Assembly (NCBI RefSeq): GCF_019599265.1
Contig: NZ_JAHZTC010000011.1
Location: forward strand, 89,720 to 153,719
Direction: 5' to 3'
Source of the DNA: Pontibacter sp. HSC-14F20
GTDB lineage: Bacteria; Bacteroidota; Bacteroidia; Cytophagales; Hymenobacteraceae
Length of the DNA stretch: 64,000 nucleotides
Shown: positions 15,751 to 25,160 of the stretch, in pieces
Layout of the letters: each line of letters starts with the position of its first letter
How positions within the stretch are numbered: the stretch's first letter is position 1
Program-made: the position numbers and the translations under genes
Notes under the pieces: generated by a model
The model's input: the letters and a program-made list of their open reading frames with translations, nothing else
Told to the model about the DNA's origin: nothing
The model's database searches: none

Positions 15751-16902
15751 TTAGCCGATGCGGGCCTGCGTCAGGATCCAGCGGTTGGGTACCTCACCTT
15801 TAATGGCCTGCAGGTAGTCTTCGTAGCTGCAGGGCACAATGCGCGGGCTTTTCTCGTCCGAGAGAGGCTCTACTTCCATCCACCACTTTTCGCTCACCTT
15901 GCTTTTGTAGAAGGTCATACGCTCGGGGTTGTCGTTAAAAGCTACGGCATATTTGGTAAACTTGCTGGAGCTGAACTCTGTTTCGTGCTTGCGGTGGTAA
16001 AAGCCCTCGATGAAGTACCACACCATGGTGGCAATGGTCATGGCTGTGAGTTCCTGGCCATCTTGTGAGGTATCGTATTCATAGATTCCCAGCGATGTCA
16101 TCTGGTCGCTCATACCTGCATACCAGCAAAGTTGGCAAGCCTCTTCGCCTGTAAGCCCAAATGGGTTAGCCGGGGTATAGCCTGGCGCATCCTGGTGGCG
16201 TATAGCAGATATATCGAAGGTAAGGAGGTCAGCCTGGCGTACAACGGGCTCCATTTCCTGTACACGCTGGCGCACTTCGCCCACACGGTAAGCCTCGAAA
16301 TGAAGCTTCTCGAAAGTAGCCATCACCTCCGGGTCCACCAGGTACGACTGAAAGCCAATCTGGCCCAGGCTGAAGAGATAATTCGGCTCGTGCATCAGAA
16401 TCTGGCGCAGTTGCTTTTTGTTGGCAGGCACTTCACTGTCTTCGGTCATATCGACGCTGCTGTCCACGGTTACCATGTTCACGGCGCGCTCCAGGTGCTC
16501 GTAACCCATGTACTGGCCGTACTCCAGGTCATGTGAACCGCCAATTATGACAGGTATCGTATTATGCGATAGCAGGATTTCCACAATTTCCTTCAAGCGC
16601 AGGTAAGTGTCGTCGAGTGTTATACCTGGGCGCAGGTTACCCAAATCGACTATGTTGCAGCGTCCGGCTCCTTTGTGCAGGTTGTACAGTTTTTTGCGCA
16701 CTGCACGCGCCGGAGTCACTTCTGATACAGTTTCTTCTCCCCGCCCACGTGTTTCATTTACACCCAGCAGGGCAATATCGGCAGAGCGCCAGTCCGGGAA
16801 TTTACCCGTAAAACGGCCAATGTAAGCGCCGAGCGTACGCGGCTTGTCCAGCAGTGCAAAAATGTCCTCGTTCAGAGGCTCAAAGAAGATGGAAAGGTTC
16901 AT
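15751..16902 (-). CDS. Arginase/formimidoylglutamase-fold protein with altered metal site
   Basis: 383 aa, a member of the ureohydrolase superfamily: GGSHDLEYGQ (121-130), VTVDSSVDM (144-152) and LLTFDISAIRHQDAPG (226-241) align with the family's GGDHS, DAHxD and SxDxD blocks. Of the six manganese ligands, His124, Asp147, Asp151 and Asp230 are kept, but the DAHxD histidine is Ser149 and the second Asp of the last block is Ser232. In arginase numbering the Mn-A set survives and both Mn-B-only ligands are lost. It may be a one-metal enzyme or a non-catalytic relative. Databases usually call such proteins formimidoylglutamase; no histidine-degradation gene is nearby. Confidence 0.82.
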   Translation of the reverse strand: MNLSIFFEPLNEDIFALLDKPRTLGAYIGRFTGKFPDWRSADIALLGVNETRGRGEETVSEVTPARAVRKKLYNLHKGAGRCNIVDLGNLRPGITLDDTYLRLKEIVEILLSHNTIPVIIGGSHDLEYGQYMGYEHLERAVNMVTVDSSVDMTEDSEVPANKKQLRQILMHEPNYLFSLGQIGFQSYLVDPEVMATFEKLHFEAYRVGEVRQRVQEMEPVVRQADLLTFDISAIRHQDAPGYTPANPFGLTGEEACQLCWYAGMSDQMTSLGIYEYDTSQDGQELTAMTIATMVWYFIEGFYHRKHETEFSSSKFTKYAVAFNDNPERMTFYKSKVSEKWWMEVEPLSDEKSPRIVPCSYEDYLQAIKGEVPNRWILTQARIG

Positions 16903-17144
16903 AAAGCTGTATCAGGAAGGTCAAATATAGCAAAAATGCAGCTTTTGTAAGCGGCTTTTGGTTAAGTATAACTTTTTAGGGTAAAAAGTACTATCAATAT
17001 AAGGATTAACAAATATTTGTGCAGGCAGGTATAGAAATTTCAGAAAAAAATCATTAAAATGCATTAAAGAACATAGGCAAGACTAAAGTTGCGCCAACAA
17101 ACTCACTGCCTTTACAAACACTGACTCTAACCTAAGTAAACACC

Positions 17145-18902
17145 ATGAACGTAACCCGGACTCTTGATTTGCTGCCTTTTCAGCTGCAAAACTCGCCACA
17201 GCCAGACTGTTTGGCTACTAAAATAAACGGACAGTGGGTAAAATACAGTACACAGGATGTGCAGGACACTGCCAACCAGGTGAGCCTTGGTCTGTTGAAA
17301 CTAGGTATAGGGAAAGGCGATAAAGTGGCCATCATATCCCTGAACCGTCCGGAGTGGGTTTTTGCTGACTTTGGTATTCAGCAGATAGGTGCTGTGAGCG
17401 TTCCCATGTACCCCACCATCACCGTGGAGGATTACCGCTATATTTTCAACGATGCGGAAGTGAAGGCTGTGTTTGTCTCTGACGCAGAACTCTATAATAA
17501 AGTAGTAGCCGCTACCGCGGGAATGGAGAGCATCAAAGAGATCTATACCTTCGATGAAATAAGCGGGGCCAAGCACTGGAAAGAAGTGATGAAAATGGCG
17601 GAAGGAGAAGATGTGAGCCAACTCGACCCGATGAAGGCTGCCGTTTCTCCTGACGATGTCCTGACCATTATCTATACCTCCGGTACAACCGGTAACCCGA
17701 AAGGGGTGATGCTGACGCACAATAACATTATCAGCAACGTGACGGGCACCCTGCCTTATGTACCTGTTAACAGGTCACACCGCGCGCTGAGCTTCCTGCC
17801 GCTTTGCCATATTTTTGAGCGTATGCTCCTTTATTTATACATGCGCATCGGAGTGTCGATCTACTATGCCGAGAGTATCGAAAAAGTGGCCGATAACCTG
17901 AAAGAGGTGCAGCCGCATGTGTTCACCACGGTGCCGCGTCTGCTCGAGAAGGTATACGACAAGATTGTGGCCAAAGGCATGGAACTGACAGGTATAAAGC
18001 GCAAGCTTTTCTTCTGGGCACTGGAACTCGGTCTGGAATACGATACCCGCGAAGACAAAGGCTGGTGGTATAACAAACAGCTGGAACTCGCCAACAAACT
18101 TATCTTCAGCAAATGGCGCGAGGCACTTGGCGGCAATGTTATTGCCATTGTATCGGGTGGTGCAGCACTGCAGCCGCGGCTGGCCCGTGTATTCTGGTCG
18201 GCTAACATCCGCGTGATGGAAGGCTATGGTTTGACAGAAACCTCACCGGTAATAGCAGTGAATCGCTTTGAGCCGGAAAACAACGCCATTGGTACGGTTG
18301 GCCTGCCAATTGACGGCGTGGAGGTGAAGATTGCCGAGGACGGCGAGATTCTCACCCGCGGTCCACACGTAATGAAAGGCTACTACAATAAACCTGACCT
18401 GACGGACGAAGTAATCGATGCGGAGGGCTGGTTCCACACCGGCGACATTGGTGTGCTGGTAGACGGCAAGTACGTGAAGATAACCGACCGTAAGAAAGAG
18501 ATGTTCAAGACCTCGGGTGGCAAGTACGTAGCCCCGCAGCCAATCGAGAACAAGCTGAAAGAGTCAGTAGTGATTGAACAGGCCATGGTAGTAGGAGCCG
18601 GACAGAAATACGCCGCTGCCCTTATCGTTCCTTCATTCCTGGGTCTGCAGGACTGGTGCGCCCACAAAGGTATACCCTATACCTCTGATGCCGATATGAT
18701 AAAGAAACCAGAGATTCTGGAGAAGTATAAGCGTGAGATAGACAAAGCGAACGAAGGACTGGCGCAGTACGAGACGATTAAGAAGTTCACACTCGTGCCG
18801 AACATGTGGACCGTGGAAAGCGGCGAACTAACACCAACCCTGAAGGTGAAACGCAAAAACATTACGACCAACTACCAGCAGGAAATAAACGCGATGTTCT
18901 AG
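17145..18902 (+). CDS. fadD: Long-chain fatty-acid-CoA ligase (AMP-forming)
   Basis: 585 aa, ANL superfamily. It has the AMP/phosphate loop IYTSGTTGNPKGVMLTHNN (about 172-190), the adenine-binding GYGLTETSP (about 358-366), the hinge TGDIGVLVDGKYVKITDRKKE and the C-terminal catalytic-lysine region TPTLKVKRKNI. It activates fatty acids to acyl-CoA, the entry step for the beta-oxidation enzymes encoded just downstream (fadN, fadA, fadE). It has its own terminator, so it is a separate transcription unit from the MarR-fad block. Confidence 0.93.
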   Translation: MNVTRTLDLLPFQLQNSPQPDCLATKINGQWVKYSTQDVQDTANQVSLGLLKLGIGKGDKVAIISLNRPEWVFADFGIQQIGAVSVPMYPTITVEDYRYIFNDAEVKAVFVSDAELYNKVVAATAGMESIKEIYTFDEISGAKHWKEVMKMAEGEDVSQLDPMKAAVSPDDVLTIIYTSGTTGNPKGVMLTHNNIISNVTGTLPYVPVNRSHRALSFLPLCHIFERMLLYLYMRIGVSIYYAESIEKVADNLKEVQPHVFTTVPRLLEKVYDKIVAKGMELTGIKRKLFFWALELGLEYDTREDKGWWYNKQLELANKLIFSKWREALGGNVIAIVSGGAALQPRLARVFWSANIRVMEGYGLTETSPVIAVNRFEPENNAIGTVGLPIDGVEVKIAEDGEILTRGPHVMKGYYNKPDLTDEVIDAEGWFHTGDIGVLVDGKYVKITDRKKEMFKTSGGKYVAPQPIENKLKESVVIEQAMVVGAGQKYAAALIVPSFLGLQDWCAHKGIPYTSDADMIKKPEILEKYKREIDKANEGLAQYETIKKFTLVPNMWTVESGELTPTLKVKRKNITTNYQQEINAMF

Positions 18903-18925
18903 AAGCGCCCATATATCCGACAGTA

Positions 18926-18957
18926 AAAACCCTTTCCATACCGGATAGGGTTTTTTG
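18926..18957 (+). terminator. Terminator after the acyl-CoA ligase gene
   Basis: The stem AAAACCCT / AGGGTTTT with an inner TCC/GGA pairing (18926-18954) is followed by TTTTGTTT. Confidence 0.75.
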
Positions 18958-19090
18958 TTTGTAACCATTCTTCGGATTATACATAAACTATAGCAAAAGG
19001 TACTATAACACGTAATCCGCTTTATGTTGTGAGGTCGGAAAGGGAATTAATTTTTTCTCTAAAATAGTATGCTTGCATAACATTATTTTA

Positions 19091-19098
19091 TATATTTG
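19091..19098 (+). promoter_or_regulatory. -7 box TATATTTG upstream of the MarR-fad genes
   Basis: A perfect TAnnTTTG lies 18 bp before the MarR ATG, so the leader is short. An AT-rich 70-bp stretch upstream would be a natural place for operators, but I found no convincing palindrome there. Confidence 0.6.
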
Positions 19099-19116
19099 GT
19101 ATAAACACTATAATGC

Positions 19117-19551
19117 ATGAAGCCTGAAGAGACCGTAGATTATAATGTAAAGGTATGTTGGCATGCTATCTCCCGTATGTATAATACAGAGGCTGCCAAA
19201 AACGACATTACCACTTCCATAGGATTCGTATTACTCAACATCAACCAGGAGACAGGTACTCCCGCCACTAAAATTGCCCCTTTGCTTGGGCTGGAGGCAC
19301 GCAGCCTGACCCGCATCCTGAAAAGCATGGAGGAGAAAGGCCTTATCTACAAAGTGTCGGATGACAAGGACAAGCGGTTGGTGCGGATTTTCCTGACGGA
19401 GAAAGGGCTCGAGAAAAAAGAGGTGTCGCGTCGTACGGTGCTGCATTTTAACCACAAAGTGCAGGCGGCTATACCCCAGGAAGAACTTGATATTTTTTTC
19501 CGGGTGTCTGAGCGCATCATCAACATGATCGAAAACAAAGAGATTTTCTAA
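19117..19551 (+). CDS. MarR-family transcriptional regulator
   Basis: 144 aa winged-helix protein. The recognition-helix region PATKIAPLLGLEARSLTRILKSMEEKGLIYKVSDDKDKRLVRIFLTEKG (about 49-98) has the typical DxxDxR wing (DDKDKR). It lies 26 bp before fadN on the same strand, with no terminator between them, so it is likely co-transcribed with the beta-oxidation genes and probably regulates them in response to a fatty-acid or acyl-CoA ligand (inference from context). In Bacillus the equivalent fadNAE operon is controlled by a TetR-type FadR instead. Confidence 0.88.
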   Translation: MKPEETVDYNVKVCWHAISRMYNTEAAKNDITTSIGFVLLNINQETGTPATKIAPLLGLEARSLTRILKSMEEKGLIYKVSDDKDKRLVRIFLTEKGLEKKEVSRRTVLHFNHKVQAAIPQEELDIFFRVSERIINMIENKEIF

Positions 19552-19577
19552 CCATAGTAGACCATCAAGCTTTTTCT

Positions 19578-21980
19578 ATGAAGAGATTAATTAAGAAAGT
19601 AGCCGTGCTGGGTTCCGGCGTAATGGGCTCCCGCATTGCCTGCCACTTTGCCAACATTGGGGTGCAGGTGCTGCTGCTCGACATCGTGCCGCGCGAACTT
19701 ACCCCCGACGAGGAGAAAAAAGGGCTCACGCTGGAAAGCAAGCACGTCCGAAACCGCATTGTGAACAGTGCGCTGGAGGCAGCCATCAAATCCAATCCTT
19801 CGCCGCTCTACCGCAGGTCTGATGCCCGCCTGATCCAGACCGGCAACTTGGAGGACAATATGAAGGACATCGCTACCGCCGACTGGATTATTGAGGTAGT
19901 GGTGGAGAACCTGAAGATCAAGAAAACGGTGTTTGACCAGGTGGAACAACATCGCAAGCCAGGCACGCTGATCACCTCCAACACATCAGGTATACCTATC
20001 CATATGATGCTGGAGGGGCGTTCCGATGATTTCAAAATACACTTCTGCGGTACGCATTTCTTCAACCCGCCGCGCTACCTTAAACTCTTGGAAATTATTC
20101 CTACGTCGGAAACAGACCAAAGTGTGGTTGACTTCCTGATGCACTACGGCGACCTATACCTTGGCAAGACTACGGTACTGGCTAAGGACACGCCGGCTTT
20201 CATTGCAAACCGTGTGGGTATATACGCCATCATGCAAGGCCTGCAGGTGATGAACAAACTCGGCCTGAACATAGACGAAGTAGACCGTATCTCCGGCCCG
20301 ATCATCGGTCGTCCAAAGTCAGCTACATTCCGCACGCTAGATGTGGTAGGTCTGGACACTTTAGCAAACGTAGCCAACGGCTTGTACCAGACCGGCGAGC
20401 AGGATGAGTCACGTGAGTTGTTTAAGCTGCCGGATTACCTGCAGAAGATGGTAGAAAACAAATGGCTGGGCGACAAGACCGGTCAGGGTTTCTACAAAAA
20501 GACAAAAGACGCCAAAGGCAAGACTGAAATTCTGACGCTCGACCTGAACACAATGGAGTACGCCCCAAAACAGCGTGCTAAGTTCCAGAGTCTGGAAGTG
20601 CTAAAGTCAATCGAAGACCTGAAGAAGCGGGTAAAAGCCTTCTCCAAGCAAAGCGATAAGGCTGCGCACTTCCTCAACGAGTCCCTCTTTGGGCTGTTCC
20701 AGTATGTGAGCAACCGTATACCTGAAATTTCTGACGAGCTATACCGTATCGATGACGCCATGCGTGCCGGCTTTGGCTGGGAACTGGGTCCGTTCGAGTA
20801 CTGGGACGTGATCGGTGCCCGCGAAGGGGTGCAGCGCATGATTGAGGCTGGTTACCAGCCGGCGGCCTGGGTAGAGGAGATGCTCAATAACGGTAAAGAG
20901 TCTTTCTACATCGTGGAAAACGGCAACCGCCGTTACTACGACATCCAGAGTAAAGAATACAAAGCTATACCTGGCGCTGAGAACTTCATCATTCTCGACA
21001 ACCTGCGCAGCAACAACGTGGTGTGGAAAAACACAGGAGCAAGCTTGATTGACCTCGGTGATGGTATCCTGAATGTGGAGTTTCATACTAAAATGAACAC
21101 CATCGGTGGCGATGTGATCATGGCGCTTAACAAAGGTATAGAGCTTGCCGAGAAGGATTTTCGTGGCATGGTAGTAAGTAACCAGGGTGCCAATTTCTCT
21201 GCCGGTGCCAACGTGGGTCTTATCTACATGTACGCTTTGGATCAGGATTATGATGAACTGAACATGATCATACGCCAGTTCCAGAACACGATGATGCGCA
21301 TGCGCTACTCGGCTATACCTGTAGTAGGCGCGCCGCACGGACTTACGCTGGGTGGCGGCTGCGAACTCAACCTGCATTGCGACCACGTGCAGGCTGCGGC
21401 TGAGACTTACATGGGTCTGGTGGAGTTTGGCGTGGGCCTTATACCTGGTGGTGGTGGCACCAAAGAAATGACGCTCCGCGCAGCCGAGATGTACGAAGAC
21501 GGCGACATCGAATATAACACGCTCAAAAATATCTACCTGAACATAGGTATGGCCAAGGTGTCAACTTCAGCGAAAGAGGCCTTTGATCTGGGCTTTATGC
21601 GACAGGGCGATGCTATTACGCTCAACAGCAACCGACTGATTGCAGACGCAAAGGCGCAGGCGATACGTCTGGCCGAGGCAGGGTATACGCAGCCGGCTAA
21701 AAAGACCAACATCAAGGTACAGGGCAAAGGCGCGTTGGGCATGTTCCTGACGGGAGCCAATGCCATGGTAAGCGGCCGTTACATTTCGGAGCACGACCAG
21801 AAGATATCGCACAAACTGGCTTATGTGATGTGCGGAGGCGATCTATCGGCCCCGACCGAGGTGAGCGAGCAATACCTGCTGGATCTGGAGCGCGAAGCCT
21901 TCCTGTCACTGACTGGTGAGCGCAAAACACTCGAGCGCATCCAGAGCATCCTGACTACAGGTAAGCCGCTGAGAAATTAA
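19578..21980 (+). CDS. fadN: 3-hydroxyacyl-CoA dehydrogenase / enoyl-CoA hydratase (FadN type)
   Basis: 800 aa bifunctional enzyme. The N-terminal dehydrogenase has the NAD loop VAVLGSGVMGSRIA (about 8-21), then FCGTHFFNPPRYLKLLEIIPT and a helical 3HCDH C-terminal domain (AFIANRVGIYAI, ATFRTLDVVGLDTLANV). A hydratase/crotonase domain follows in the C-terminal half (VVSNQGANFSAGANVG, GLTLGGGCELNLHCDH, GLIPGGGGTKEMTLR). Dehydrogenase first and hydratase second is the FadN order, opposite to E. coli FadB. It carries out the second and third steps of beta-oxidation. Ten or so AGGTATA motifs lie in the gene. Confidence 0.94.
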   Translation: MKRLIKKVAVLGSGVMGSRIACHFANIGVQVLLLDIVPRELTPDEEKKGLTLESKHVRNRIVNSALEAAIKSNPSPLYRRSDARLIQTGNLEDNMKDIATADWIIEVVVENLKIKKTVFDQVEQHRKPGTLITSNTSGIPIHMMLEGRSDDFKIHFCGTHFFNPPRYLKLLEIIPTSETDQSVVDFLMHYGDLYLGKTTVLAKDTPAFIANRVGIYAIMQGLQVMNKLGLNIDEVDRISGPIIGRPKSATFRTLDVVGLDTLANVANGLYQTGEQDESRELFKLPDYLQKMVENKWLGDKTGQGFYKKTKDAKGKTEILTLDLNTMEYAPKQRAKFQSLEVLKSIEDLKKRVKAFSKQSDKAAHFLNESLFGLFQYVSNRIPEISDELYRIDDAMRAGFGWELGPFEYWDVIGAREGVQRMIEAGYQPAAWVEEMLNNGKESFYIVENGNRRYYDIQSKEYKAIPGAENFIILDNLRSNNVVWKNTGASLIDLGDGILNVEFHTKMNTIGGDVIMALNKGIELAEKDFRGMVVSNQGANFSAGANVGLIYMYALDQDYDELNMIIRQFQNTMMRMRYSAIPVVGAPHGLTLGGGCELNLHCDHVQAAAETYMGLVEFGVGLIPGGGGTKEMTLRAAEMYEDGDIEYNTLKNIYLNIGMAKVSTSAKEAFDLGFMRQGDAITLNSNRLIADAKAQAIRLAEAGYTQPAKKTNIKVQGKGALGMFLTGANAMVSGRYISEHDQKISHKLAYVMCGGDLSAPTEVSEQYLLDLEREAFLSLTGERKTLERIQSILTTGKPLRN

Positions 21981-22009
21981 GTTTAGTATAAACTATAAAA
22001 AGCATCAAA

Positions 22010-23188
22010 ATGAACAACGCATATATCGTAGCCGGATTTCGTAGCGCAGTAGGCAAAGCCGGGCGCGGCGGCTTCCGGTTCACCAGACCCGATGACCTGG
22101 CCGCTGACGTCATCAAACATCTTTTGGCCTCAGTGCCTGCCCTTGACCCGGAGCGCGTAGACGACCTCATTGTGGGTAACGCTGTGCCGGAAGCGGAGCA
22201 AGGCCTGCAGATCGGCCGTATGGTGTCCTTGCTGGCGCTTCCTATGTCGGTATCCGGTATGACTGTGAACCGCTACTGCGGATCGGGCGTCGAGACCATT
22301 GCTATTGCCAGCAACCGCATCGCGGCAGGTATGGCCGACTGCATTATCGCAGGTGGTACCGAGTCGATGTCGATGGTGCCGACAGCGGGTTGGAAGACCG
22401 TGCCGAACTACAACATCTCGAAAAACAACCCTGATTGGTACCTGAGCATGGGCCTGACAGCGGAGGCAGTGGCCGCCGACTACAGTGTTTCACGTGAAGA
22501 CCAGGATGAATTTGCTTTTAACTCGCACCAGAAAGCAATAAACGCCATCAATAACGGCTACTTCAAAGACCAGATCGTGCCGATCACGGTAGAGGAAACT
22601 TATGTGGACGAGAACGGCAAGAAGAAAACCCGGTCTTATGTAGTAGATACGGACGAAGGCCCTCGCGCTGATACGTCTATGGAGGCGCTGGCACGTCTGA
22701 AGCCTGTGTTTGCTGCTGGTGGTTCGGTAACGGCTGGCAACTCGTCTCAGACCTCAGACGGAGCGGCTTTTGTGGTCGTGATGAGCGAGCGTATGGTGAA
22801 GGAGCTGAACCTGGAGCCAATAGCACGCCTGGTAAGCTACGGCACTGGCGGTGTGGATCCACGCATTATGGGTATGGGTCCGATCGCCGCCGTTCCGAAA
22901 GCCCTGAAAATGGCTGGCATGACCCTCAACGACATCGACCTGATCGAGATGAACGAGGCCTTCGCGGCTCAGTCTATCGCCGTCATGCGCCATCTGGAGT
23001 TCGATCCAGCCAAACTGAACATCAACGGTGGTGCTATTGCCTTGGGTCACCCGCTTGGTTGCTCTGGTGCCAAGCTGAGCGTGCAGCTCTTTAGTGACCT
23101 GCGCCGCACTGGTGGCAAGCATGGCATTGTGACAGCCTGCGTTGGCGGCGGTCAGGGTGTAGCCGGCATCTATGAATTACTCAAATAA
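22010..23188 (+). CDS. fadA: Acetyl-CoA acyltransferase (3-ketoacyl-CoA thiolase)
   Basis: 392 aa thiolase. The nucleophilic cysteine lies in [19 protein letters not shown] (about residue 89); the C-terminal motifs [28 protein letters not shown] and [13 protein letters not shown] hold the catalytic His and Cys. It cleaves 3-ketoacyl-CoA to acetyl-CoA and a shortened acyl-CoA. It begins 29 bp after fadN and is followed 35 bp later by fadE, giving the fadN-fadA-fadE order known from Bacillus. Confidence 0.95.
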   Translation: MNNAYIVAGFRSAVGKAGRGGFRFTRPDDLAADVIKHLLASVPALDPERVDDLIVGNAVPEAEQGLQIGRMVSLLALPMSVSGMTVNRYCGSGVETIAIASNRIAAGMADCIIAGGTESMSMVPTAGWKTVPNYNISKNNPDWYLSMGLTAEAVAADYSVSREDQDEFAFNSHQKAINAINNGYFKDQIVPITVEETYVDENGKKKTRSYVVDTDEGPRADTSMEALARLKPVFAAGGSVTAGNSSQTSDGAAFVVVMSERMVKELNLEPIARLVSYGTGGVDPRIMGMGPIAAVPKALKMAGMTLNDIDLIEMNEAFAAQSIAVMRHLEFDPAKLNINGGAIALGHPLGCSGAKLSVQLFSDLRRTGGKHGIVTACVGGGQGVAGIYELLK

Positions 23189-23223
23189 AAAATCTGTACC
23201 TAAAACACTAATCATAATCTGCC

Positions 23224-25020
23224 ATGGAAAATGTAACAGATAACAAGAAGGCCACTGTTCGCGGTGGTGAGTTTTTGATCAAAGAAACGAATTCGCAGGA
23301 CGTGTTTATACCTGCCGAGTTCAGCGAGGAGCAGCGCATGATGGCACAAACCTGTCTGGACTTTGTGCGCGAAGAAGTGAACCCGCTGCTCGAGCGCCTC
23401 GACAATCACGAAGAAGGTCTGATGGAAGGCTTGATGAAAAAAGCTGGAGAGCTTGGACTGTTTGCTGTATCCATGCCGGAGCAATACGGTGGTCTGAACA
23501 TGGACTTTAATACTTCGCTTCTGGTAACAGAATCAGTAGGTGGTGGACACTCCTTCCCGGTGGCTTTTGCGGCACACACAGGTATAGGTATGCTGCCGAT
23601 CCTGTATTTCGGTACAGATGAGCAGAAAGCGAACTATCTGCCGAAATTGACTTCAGGCGAATGGGCAGCAGCTTACTGCCTCACTGAGCCGGGTTCCGGT
23701 TCCGATGCCCTGGCAGCCAAAACCAAGGCGGTATTGAATGAGGCCGGTACACACTACATCCTGAACGGTCAGAAAATGTGGATCACAAACGCTGGCTTCG
23801 CCGATGTGTTCATTGTGTTCGCGCAGGTAGACGGCGATAAATTCACAGGCTTCATTGTAGAGAAAAATTACCCAGGACTGAGCCTTGGCAACGAGGAGCA
23901 TAAAATGGGTATCAAAGGTTCTTCTACACGCCAGGTGTTCCTGTCGGACTGCGAAGTGCCGAAAGAGAACGTATTGGGTGAGATCGGCAAAGGTCACCTG
24001 ATTGCTTTCAATATTCTTAACATCGGTCGTATCAAGCTTTGCGCTGCTACCTTGGGCGCTGCTAAAAAAGTAGCGGATCTGTCGGTGAAGTATGCCAACG
24101 AGCGCCAGCAGTTCAAACTGCCAATCTCAAAATTTGGTGCTATACGCTACAAACTAGCAGAGCAGGCCATCCGCATCTATGCTGTGGAGTCAGCCTTGTA
24201 CCGCTGCGGAATGGACATCTATCGCAAAGAGCAGGAGTTGTTGGCTGCCGGTAAAGGCGAGAACGAAGCCATGCTGGGTGCCGCCCGCGAGTTTGCCGTC
24301 GAGTGTGCCATCCTGAAAGTAGAAGGCTCTGAAGTACTGGACTACGTTGTAGACGAAGGCGTGCAGATCTACGGTGGTTACGGCTTTTCAGCAGACTACC
24401 CAATGGACCGCGCCTACCGCGATTCACGCATCAACCGCATCTTTGAGGGCACCAACGAAATCAACCGCATGCTTACCGTAGACATGATCCTGAAAAAGGC
24501 CATGAACGGCGAGTTAGACCTGATGGGGCCTGCGCAAAACGTGCAAAACGAACTGATGGCTATACCTGATTTCGGTGAGGAAGAAGAAGGCCTGTTTGCC
24601 GCTGAGCACAAAGCGATCCGTAACCTGAAGAAAGCGATTCTGATGGTGGCGGGTACAGCGGTGCAGAAGTACATGAACTCGCTGGCCAAAGAGCAGGAGA
24701 TTTTGATGAACATCGCTGACATGGCTATCAAGACTTACGTGGCGGAGTCAACGCTGCTGCGTGTAGAGAAACTGGTAGGTATGAAAGGTGAGAATGCCGT
24801 GGCCAATCAGATCGACATTGTACGCGTAACCGTGAACGATGCCGTGGATACTGCCTTCCTGGCTGGTAAAGATGCCATTGCCTCTATGGTAGAAGGCGAC
24901 GAACAGCGCCTCTTGTTCATGGGCCTGAAGCGTTTCACCAAAAAAGACCTCTACAACACCAAAGAAGCACGCCGCCGCATAGCAGCTTCTATGATCGAGG
25001 CAAACGAATTTGTGTACTAG
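23224..25020 (+). CDS. fadE: Acyl-CoA dehydrogenase (FadE type, long form)
   Basis: 598 aa. The N-terminal half is a standard FAD acyl-CoA dehydrogenase (AYCLTEPGSGSDALAAKTKA, LNGQKMWITNAGFADVFIVFA, RQQFKLPISKFGAIRYKLAEQA, GVQIYGGYGFSADYPMDRAYRDSRINRIFEGTNEI, with the usual catalytic Glu in YEG/FEGTNEI position). An extra C-terminal helical domain (about 425-598) matches the long FadE-like class of Firmicutes and Bacteroidota. It carries out the first oxidation step. Last gene of the operon; terminator follows. Confidence 0.94.
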   Translation: MENVTDNKKATVRGGEFLIKETNSQDVFIPAEFSEEQRMMAQTCLDFVREEVNPLLERLDNHEEGLMEGLMKKAGELGLFAVSMPEQYGGLNMDFNTSLLVTESVGGGHSFPVAFAAHTGIGMLPILYFGTDEQKANYLPKLTSGEWAAAYCLTEPGSGSDALAAKTKAVLNEAGTHYILNGQKMWITNAGFADVFIVFAQVDGDKFTGFIVEKNYPGLSLGNEEHKMGIKGSSTRQVFLSDCEVPKENVLGEIGKGHLIAFNILNIGRIKLCAATLGAAKKVADLSVKYANERQQFKLPISKFGAIRYKLAEQAIRIYAVESALYRCGMDIYRKEQELLAAGKGENEAMLGAAREFAVECAILKVEGSEVLDYVVDEGVQIYGGYGFSADYPMDRAYRDSRINRIFEGTNEINRMLTVDMILKKAMNGELDLMGPAQNVQNELMAIPDFGEEEEGLFAAEHKAIRNLKKAILMVAGTAVQKYMNSLAKEQEILMNIADMAIKTYVAESTLLRVEKLVGMKGENAVANQIDIVRVTVNDAVDTAFLAGKDAIASMVEGDEQRLLFMGLKRFTKKDLYNTKEARRRIAASMIEANEFVY

Positions 25021-25044
25021 ATTCTGACAAATCTATAGTTTAAG

Positions 25045-25077
25045 AAAGGCTGACTCCGTAGGGGGCAGCCTTTTTGT
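25045..25077 (+). terminator. Terminator of the fad operon
   Basis: The stem AAAGGCTG / CAGCCTTT (25045-25052 with 25066-25073), extended inward by CC/GG pairs, is followed by TTTTTGTTTT. Confidence 0.85.
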
Positions 25078-25160
25078 TTTATGGAATGCTATTGAGTGAC
25101 TTTATGATCAAACGTGCGTAAACATACCTGAATACCGGAGTATAATTAATCTTGGAGTGT

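Noticed and set aside
20739..21386. 215-aa open frame opposite fadN
   Set aside because: Antisense shadow; composition typical of reverse-strand reading.
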